Positions 8,801 through 12,810 of a DNA stretch of 12,810 nt are shown here, piece after piece (within the stretch, counting starts at the first letter, position 1; every line of letters begins with the position of its first letter). Source of the DNA: Actinomortierella ambigua (lineage: Eukaryota; Mortierellomycota; Mortierellomycetes; Mortierellales; Mortierellaceae); contig JAAAJB010000789.1 in assembly GCA_016098155.1 (NCBI GenBank), positions 1-12,810 on the forward strand. The letters are read 5' to 3'. The notes below the pieces were generated by a model. The model ran no database searches, had not been told where the DNA came from, and saw only the letters and a list, made by a program, of their open reading frames with translations. The translations under genes were made by a program, and so were the position numbers.

Positions 8801-11182
8801 CTGTCGGTATGCTCAAAACGCCACAAGCACCTGATTTTGGTGACGGTCCCCGAAGCAGAGCCAAGTCCGTCGGCAAGCACCTCACATCGCCATCACCCAG
8901 GCCCACCAATCAGTAGCCATGGTGGTGGCATGTCGTCGAGTTCATCCAGTAGGCTTTCTAGAGGTTCTCGAGGTAGCATCAGTGCTGGCAACATCTTATC
9001 GGGCTCATCGGCTTCGAGCATTATCCAGTCGACTGGCAAACCCAAGTCTTCCGCTCTCCAATCGACAACGACAACAACCGTGACCACAATGCCAGGTGGT
9101 GGTGCAGGCATCTTCAACACACCAGAGTCAGACTTTTCTTCCGATACTGGTCCCCCTTCCTCTCACATGGCTGATGGCGCGGCTGTCCAGTTTACACGTT
9201 CACGCGTCCAGACTGGTCCTTCGACATTCTCAGGGACAACAACCATAGTCGATGGCGATTCTATTGATTCGGCGCGCAATACACTGACGTCGCTGGCCTC
9301 GACAGGACCAGCAGCCACTCTTACTACAATGCCATTGCAGCAGCCAGAAAAGCGGGTGTTCCAGTTTGGAATCAAGCTGGTCCGTCTCGACAGTAAGGAT
9401 TCTGGCGGTCGGATCATTGTGCCTCCTGGTGTAGCGGACGACGGCGACACCAAGTGGACCGGGCATGTGACACTTAATGGCTCCACCGTCTCAATTCTGG
9501 ACGGCTTTACACGTCAGGAGATTGGCTTCATGGACAGTGTGGTAACCGGCGATGATGGTGGCCCCGAAGATCAGGATGTGGAAGACAGATTAAACAGGAG
9601 CAAACAATCGGCGGTACTGTTGGATCATGCGGACGAAAATGGGGGCGATAGCCCGAATAGTGTAACCGACCATGAAGACGAGCTTATTAGAAGCGGCAAC
9701 ATTGGGTTCATAGGCACACCTCGGCGACGAAGTCATCATCGCCAACAGCTTGCAGTGCAGCAGCGTCATTTTGCGGCTGATAATGGGGGCGGAAGTCTGT
9801 TGAAGCGAGAGCACGGAGCTGCCGCAACAACAGTGACCTCTGTCACTTCCACATCTAAGCCTTCAGCAACCAGCTCGATGTATGGTCTTTCCAGCCTGCT
9901 CAGCATGCTGGGCGGCGGATCAAAGGCATCCACAACTATGGCCTCCATGACGGAGACGACCGCTTCCGGTTCCCATGGCGAGGATCATGTTGCCCATGAC
10001 AGCCCCGGGGTGGATAAGGATGAGACGATCCGAGTGAGCAAGTCGCGGTCTCGCAGCAAGCTCCAGATGGTTCAGGAAAATGATGGTCACCATCAGGAGG
10101 AGCGTCGAAGGGGTGGATCATCGTCGTCGAAGAAGAAGCATCGGGGAGGGCATCACATGGACGATGAGCATCACGTTCTTGACCTCGAAAGCATCCATGG
10201 ATCGATCATCTTTCCCGAGCAGCATCAACATCAACAACGGCAACATCAACAGCAGCTACAGCACAATCTAGAGAGCACGAATGGCACCCACCGTGAGTGG
10301 ATGGCCACCGATGACCGACATCGCGATCGAGTGTCAGATACTGGTTCTCGACGGAGCTTGGAGACAGGTGAGGAGGAACTGCATGGCGAAGATGTTGGGG
10401 CGTTGAGCAAGTCTTCTGGAAGAGACCCACAAGAATATCCGGTGGATGAAGGCGACGACGAGGTTGGGGCACACCACGCTGGTTTACGGCGCCGTAAGAA
10501 CCACTCAGGTCATAGTCATCGTCGGCACAAAGAAAGCTCATCCTCACGAAGATCATTGGATCGGTCATCTAGGAGGAGTGGTCGGCATTATGGAGATGAA
10601 GTTTACCAAGCTGGCGTCGTTGGTGACCGCAACGAGGATGATGCAAACTTGGCTGAGCACCCACGGTTCACGGGCAGCAACTTGTACGCGTATTCGTTCC
10701 GCAATCTCATGTGGGCTGCTGTTTGCTGCTTACTCTTGGGCGTGCTGCTGCGCGTCTATGTGATAGGGCCATCGTTCTTCAACACGTTATCGTCGTCACC
10801 GTCGTCCAAGCGTCGGCAGACGACATATTACTATTACTACTATCCAGGACCGGCGATGGCACGAGGAGGTCACCACAAACAGCAGCAGCAGCAAGAGTAT
10901 CAAGCGCACGGGCAGCCGCTCACTTCGATGACACCATGGTCCTCTCCATTGACTGGACGCTCCGCCCAGTTTCTGCAACATCATGACGAAGAAGATGGAT
11001 CGGGCTGGATTCCACGGAATGCAAAGTATCTCCGCCGCGGTGAAGAGGATGAGGAGGAAAACATGCAGCCGCAAGGTATCAAGGAGCTGTTCTCGGTGCG
11101 TGGCATTTTTGGGTACAACTTTGTTCTCCTTGCCTTTCCTGACGAGCGGCCACCTCGACAGCCTTCTCCTTTTGGCGCGTAG
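2887..11182 (+). CDS. Triple-START-domain lipid-binding protein with C-terminal membrane anchor
   Basis: Seven exons give 2498 codons including the stop: 2887-2906, 3064-3635, 3775-3868, 4002-5566, 5734-7278, 7389-7488 and 7585-11182. Each junction restores START motifs. The start is the ATG at 2887 in a strong context (gtcaccATGg); its 20-nt exon leads into a helix (14-33) that matches the first helix of the later domains. Order: START 1 (14-36 plus about 152-360), beta-rich segments (361-525), START 2 (about 685-888), beta-rich segments (889-1045), acidic tract (1099-1141), START 3 (about 1193-1415), beta-like segments, long Ser/Gly/His/Gln-rich disorder, basic RS-like region (2267-2303) and a membrane helix (about 2340-2362). 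START domains bind sterols, phospholipids or ceramide in a closed pocket, so a membrane-held lipid transfer or sensing role is likely. Ligand and organelle are unknown. The last exon may hide a small intron near 11076-11161, which would change the C-terminus. I know of no named homologue. Confidence 0.88.
2907..3063 (+). other. Intron 1 of the START gene (157 nt)
   Basis: Donor GTAACA, acceptor CACGCAG, branch-like CTGAC at 3008-3012. It holds a T19 run (2932-2950) and GT-rich sequence. It splits a Ser codon (AG|C) at residue 7. START 2 and START 3 have no intron at the matching place. Confidence 0.85.
3636..3774 (+). other. Intron 2 of the START gene (139 nt)
   Basis: Donor GTAAGC, acceptor GCACCAG. 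It interrupts the Trp codon (T|GG) of the START Trp-Asp motif in phase 1. It contains a C15 run (3699-3713). It is at the same site as introns 4 and 5 in the other two START domains. Confidence 0.9.
3869..4001 (+). other. Intron 3 of the START gene (133 nt)
   Basis: Donor GTACGT, acceptor TGCGCTAG. It splits a Ser codon (AG|C) in phase 2, one residue before the Arg-Asp motif. It contains an A11 run (3932-3942). Intron 6 lies at the equivalent site in START 3; START 2 lacks it. Confidence 0.88.
4675..4890 (+). other. Beta-rich module after START 1
   Basis: Residues 454-525. The pattern Val-x-Leu-Asp-Gly-x-x-Trp opens it, with alternating hydrophobic strands, a Cys, then a Tyr-x-x-Arg...His strand and a final strand ending near Ile-Pro. 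A similar layout follows START 2 (977-1045). Before it, residues about 366-390 form a two-strand hairpin that also recurs after START 2 and START 3. I cannot name a family. Confidence 0.5.
5368..6146 (+). other. START domain 2
   Basis: Residues about 685-888, with intron 4 inside. The first helix ends at Trp700. Trp751-Asp752 is restored by splicing T|GG. The RDF-like motif is a Pro-Lys-Asp variant that follows Lys-Gly-Phe-Trp. Further marks are a VRSEI...WYIEAVPP strand pair, a Gly-Trp turn and a C-terminal helix ending YGSPP (883-887). It is uninterrupted by low-complexity insertion and is the most complete of the three. Confidence 0.88.
5567..5733 (+). other. Intron 4 of the START gene (167 nt)
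   Basis: Donor GTAAGT, acceptor CCGATAG, branch-like CTGAC at 5690-5694. It splits the Trp codon of START 2 (T|GG, phase 1). It contains a T23 run (5603-5625) followed by two A-rich runs, which could fold back on each other. Confidence 0.9.
6411..6617 (+). other. Beta-rich module after START 2
   Basis: Residues 977-1045. As in the module after START 1 it opens with Leu-Asp-Gly-x-x-Trp, then Asp-Ile-Thr-Ile, a Cys-rich strand, Tyr-Arg-Ile-Arg-Val-Glu-His and a last strand ending Lys-Lys-Pro. Weak similarity; I call it a repeat of the first module on pattern, not on a computed alignment. Confidence 0.5.
6777..6908 (+). other. Acidic low-complexity tract
   Basis: Residues about 1099-1141 are mainly Glu and Asp, coded by GAG/GAA/GAC-rich sequence. 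It links the second beta module to START 3 and is expected to be disordered. Other reading frames of this tract are long only because the purine-rich strand lacks stops. Confidence 0.9.
7279..7388 (+). other. Intron 5 of the START gene (110 nt)
   Basis: Donor GTAAGT, acceptor CATTTAG, branch-like CTAAT at 7341-7345. It is in phase 1 at the codon that is Trp in START 1 and 2; here the spliced codon is TTG (Leu). Confidence 0.9.
7489..7584 (+). other. Intron 6 of the START gene (96 nt)
   Basis: Donor GTAAGT, acceptor ATCAATAG. It splits a Pro codon (CC|G, phase 2) one residue before Arg-Asp, the same place and phase as intron 3 in START 1. Confidence 0.88.
10486..10594 (+). other. Basic Arg/Ser/His-rich segment before the membrane helix
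   Basis: Residues about 2267-2303 are dominated by Arg, Ser, His and Lys, with RRS and SRRS repeats. It follows a His/Gln-rich run (about 2177-2195) and faces the same side of the membrane as the START domains. It could bind acidic lipid headgroups or be phosphorylated; both are inferences. Confidence 0.7.
10706..10774 (+). other. Predicted transmembrane helix
   Basis: Residues about 2340-2362 form one hydrophobic stretch (Leu, Val, Ala, Cys, Trp) with an Arg near its far end. It is the only clear membrane segment in the protein. About 135 residues follow, including a Tyr6 run, a Gln5 run and an acidic cluster. Confidence 0.8.
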
Positions 11183-11253
11183 CTGAAATTGTATATAGGT
11201 CAATTTTATATAATTTGTCACATACCCCCACACACACCCGCACATACCCACAC
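11183..11253. terminator. AT-rich 3' region between convergent stops
   Basis: Just after the START stop codon come TATATA (11192-11197) and a TTTTATATAATTT stretch (about 11204-11215), similar to AT-rich fungal 3'-end efficiency elements. A CA-rich stretch follows. If the minus-strand gene at 11254 is real, the two genes end 71 bp apart and may share this element. Confidence 0.4.
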
Positions 11254-11715
11254 CTACACAAGCCCATGTAATAGTTCGGCAGGATTGGCACCCTCAATGT
11301 TCTCTATGCATGTGCGGCAGTAAAGGAAGTGCAGAATGGATTTCCCAGCTGCAAAAGCCGTCGATACGGTGTTCCAAGGGAACTGTTCTCTTTGTTGTCT
11401 TTTTTTTCCGGCACTGGTGTCCCTATATTGGATTAGCCAACAGCATGATGAACTATATCTCGCCGTGGAAAGGGTGGAGACCAATAGGATGTCGATCCAT
11501 TCACGATCGTCAGTAAGATGGCTGAAGCGAAGAACTATAGGGTCAGGGCAAGCACAAGGGTTTTGGTGTGCACGAATGATGCGATCGAGGACGTTAGACG
11601 ACAGCGCATCAAGCTCGATCAGGGTTGAGGGTCCTGTGGGACAACTGTAATGATCCCCCGAGAAAGATGATCAGCTCGGGTTACTGACTTGATATGGGTC
11701 GACAACGATGCCCAT
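11254..11715 (-). CDS. Possible small two-exon gene, unknown function
   Basis: I do not recognise it. On the minus strand a frame without any ATG stays open from about 11670 to a TAG at 11254-11256. Joining 11715-11685 to 11633-11254 gives an ATG start (-3 purine), an intron of 51 nt (GTAACC donor, branch-like CTGAT, acceptor CCCACAG) and exactly 137 codons, 136 residues. An in-frame TGA lies just upstream of the ATG. The N-terminal half has a Leu-rich helix with LSSNVLDRII (faintly like an F-box start), then a Cys/Pro segment and DDREWIDILL. Codon use looks coding. The intron is shorter than those next door. A second intron, with a poor GTCTCC donor but a good GCTAAT branch, would give a different C-terminus. 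It could also be a decayed gene. Confidence 0.4.
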
Positions 11716-12028
11716 CCCACCTCATCCTATCCTTATCCAGGTCAGGTCAGGCCAGGTCTGGATAGGGGGAAGACGGAGTTGTTTCATGAGACATTGCACC
11801 AGATCCCACCCCTTCATTGGCACCTGAGCACGGTACCATCACCACCAGGGAAGGGGGGGGGAAGGGAAGACAGGGTGACTACACAGGCAGTAGGAGAGTC
11901 GTCATATTGTCGCCCCAAAAAGGAAATGCCATGCAGGAAAGGCCAATTCAAAGTAAGAGAGGGGGGGGCGTGTGGGGCGGAGGAGCGGAGGGCCCTTTTT
12001 TATTTCCTGTGAGAGAGCGGAGACAGAG
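11716..12028. other. Non-coding stretch
   Basis: No convincing gene on either strand. It holds an imperfect inverted repeat (11726-11766) and G-rich blocks (about 11848-11860 and 11961-11993). Open frames are short or low-complexity. Confidence 0.6.
11726..11766. repeat. Small inverted repeat
   Basis: TATCCAG at 11734-11740 pairs with CTGGATA at 11758-11764; CCTATCC just before it can also pair with GGATAGG at 11760-11766. Between lie AGGTC-type direct repeats. The stems are only 7 bp, so it may be chance. Confidence 0.4.
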
Positions 12029-12056
12029 AGAGAGAGTGTGTGTGTGTGTGTGTGTG
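12025..12056. repeat. GA/GT compound microsatellite
   Basis: A GA tract runs into about ten GT dinucleotides. It mirrors on the other strand the CA-to-CT layout seen at the left edge of the window. Confidence 0.9.
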
Positions 12057-12676
12057 GTGAGAGAATGAAGAGGAGGAGAGTGAGGAGGAGTGAAAGGGAG
12101 AGAGGATAGACACACGCCCTCGTCCGAGGAACATTTAGAGAGAATTGGGGGAGGGTGGCAAACATGTCAGGAACAGCCAATTGTCTACCCTCTGTTTGCA
12201 TTGTAAATTGTCCAACCAAACAACTTTCCTCTCTGTCTCTCCCCCTCCCTCCCTCTCCCTCCTGTGAGGTGGAGCAAAGCAAGCACCCTGACTGAACTCA
12301 CCTTTGTTTTTTTCCCCTCTCTTCTCTCTCTCCCTTCTTCAAACCCTTTTCCTCTTTGCTCTGGACGGACAAAACCCTTCCCAGCTTGTCATCACGCCTT
12401 CTCCATCGCGGTCGCACTCTCACTCTCCCCTCTCTCTTTCATTCTTGACTCTTCACCCTTCGCACCCACACCTACCCACCCGCCCATACACACTCTTTCT
12501 CCCACTCTCTCCCTACTCTCTCAAGTCTCAGTCTCTCTTTCTCTCCATTCTCTCTCTCTCTCTCCGTCTCTATCTTCTCACTCCCCTTGTGCCTCCCATT
12601 ATCCGCGATCCCACATCATCTCTCCTCTCATTCCTCACTCACCCCTTCCGAACAAAGACACGTACACATAACCTGG
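12057..12676 (+). promoter_or_regulatory. Promoter and CT-rich leader of the right-hand gene
   Basis: The stretch is purine-rich to about 12115, then mixed, then from about 12225 to 12660 almost entirely C and T with few G, as in long fungal leaders. A CCAAT box lies at 12177-12181 and its inverse at 12144-12148. Long open frames here exist only because CT repeats lack stops. Confidence 0.5.
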
Positions 12677-12810
12677 ATGAATCTGTCCGAGATCTTGAAC
12701 CCTGCTTCGACAGCTGATTCGGCGCTGGCACCGAATCCAGGGCACGATAACTGCACACCCAGTGCCCTCTATGGCTCCTCCTCCTCCTCCTCCTCCTCCT
12801 CCTCCTCCTC
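12677..12810 (+). CDS. 5' end of a gene cut by the window edge; Ser-rich N-terminus, perhaps a transcription regulator
   Basis: An ATG at 12677 opens 44 codons that run off the window without a stop. The product starts MNLSEILNP, continues with a mixed Ala/Ser/Pro/Asp segment, and enters a serine tract (at least 11 TCC codons from 12776). Short N-termini of the type Met-x-Leu/Ile-Ser-x-Ile/Leu-Leu-Asn-Pro are common on fungal zinc-finger and related regulators, which is the only hint of function. It is preceded by a long CT-rich leader. No domain lies inside the window. Confidence 0.6.
   Translation, partial: MNLSEILNPASTADSALAPNPGHDNCTPSALYGSSSSSSSSSSS
12776..12810. repeat. TCC triplet repeat at the right edge
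   Basis: At least eleven perfect TCC units up to the last base, read as serine codons in the truncated gene. The sequence stops inside the repeat. Confidence 0.95.

Noticed and set aside
11902..12282. 126-codon minus-strand ORF
   Set aside because: Its middle is translated CA and CT microsatellite; no domain.
12264..12717. Two plus-strand ORFs of about 135 codons, Ser/Leu/Pro-rich
   Set aside because: They are read from a CT-rich leader that lacks stops; the credible start is the ATG at 12677 in another frame.
1..12810. tRNA, rRNA, CRISPR and transposon signals
   Set aside because: I looked by eye for B-box-like GGTTCGA motifs, 5S-like sequence, regular spacer arrays, transposase motifs and long terminal repeats. 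The best near-match, GGTTCGGTCC at about 368, has no tRNA fold around it.

Overview
The window reads as nuclear DNA of a filamentous fungus. The main gene is cut by six short GT-AG introns (96-167 nt), several with a CTRAY-type branch site before the acceptor. Gene leaders are long and pyrimidine-rich, and the proteins carry long Ser, Gln, His and acid-rich low-complexity stretches. An early-diverging lineage such as Mortierellomycotina is my guess from style, not something the sequence proves.

Layout. 1-130 is a compound microsatellite. 310-866 may hold the last exons of a + strand gene entering from the left (weak). 867-1157 is non-coding and has a short degenerate tandem repeat. 1158-2234 (-) encodes a membrane-anchored short-chain dehydrogenase/reductase (SDR). 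2235-2886 is the divergent promoter region, with a G-quadruplex-type motif. 2887-11182 (+) is one seven-exon gene for a protein of about 2497 residues: three START lipid-binding domains, each followed by beta-rich segments, then a long disordered region and one membrane segment near the C-terminus. 11183-11253 is a short AT-rich gap between convergent stops. 11254-11715 (-) may be a small two-exon gene. 11716-12676 holds repeats and a CT-rich leader. 12677-12810 (+) is the first 44 codons of a further gene, cut by the window end inside a serine (TCC) repeat.

The main result is the triple-START protein. Reading through the introns restores the Trp-Asp of START 1 and 2. It also shows that the three domains share an intron at the same codon and phase, and that domains 1 and 3 share a second one, so the gene grew by duplication of an exon module. 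The divergent SDR belongs to a superfamily with many lipid, steroid and retinoid enzymes. A shared role with the START protein in membrane lipid or sterol handling is an inference from position only.
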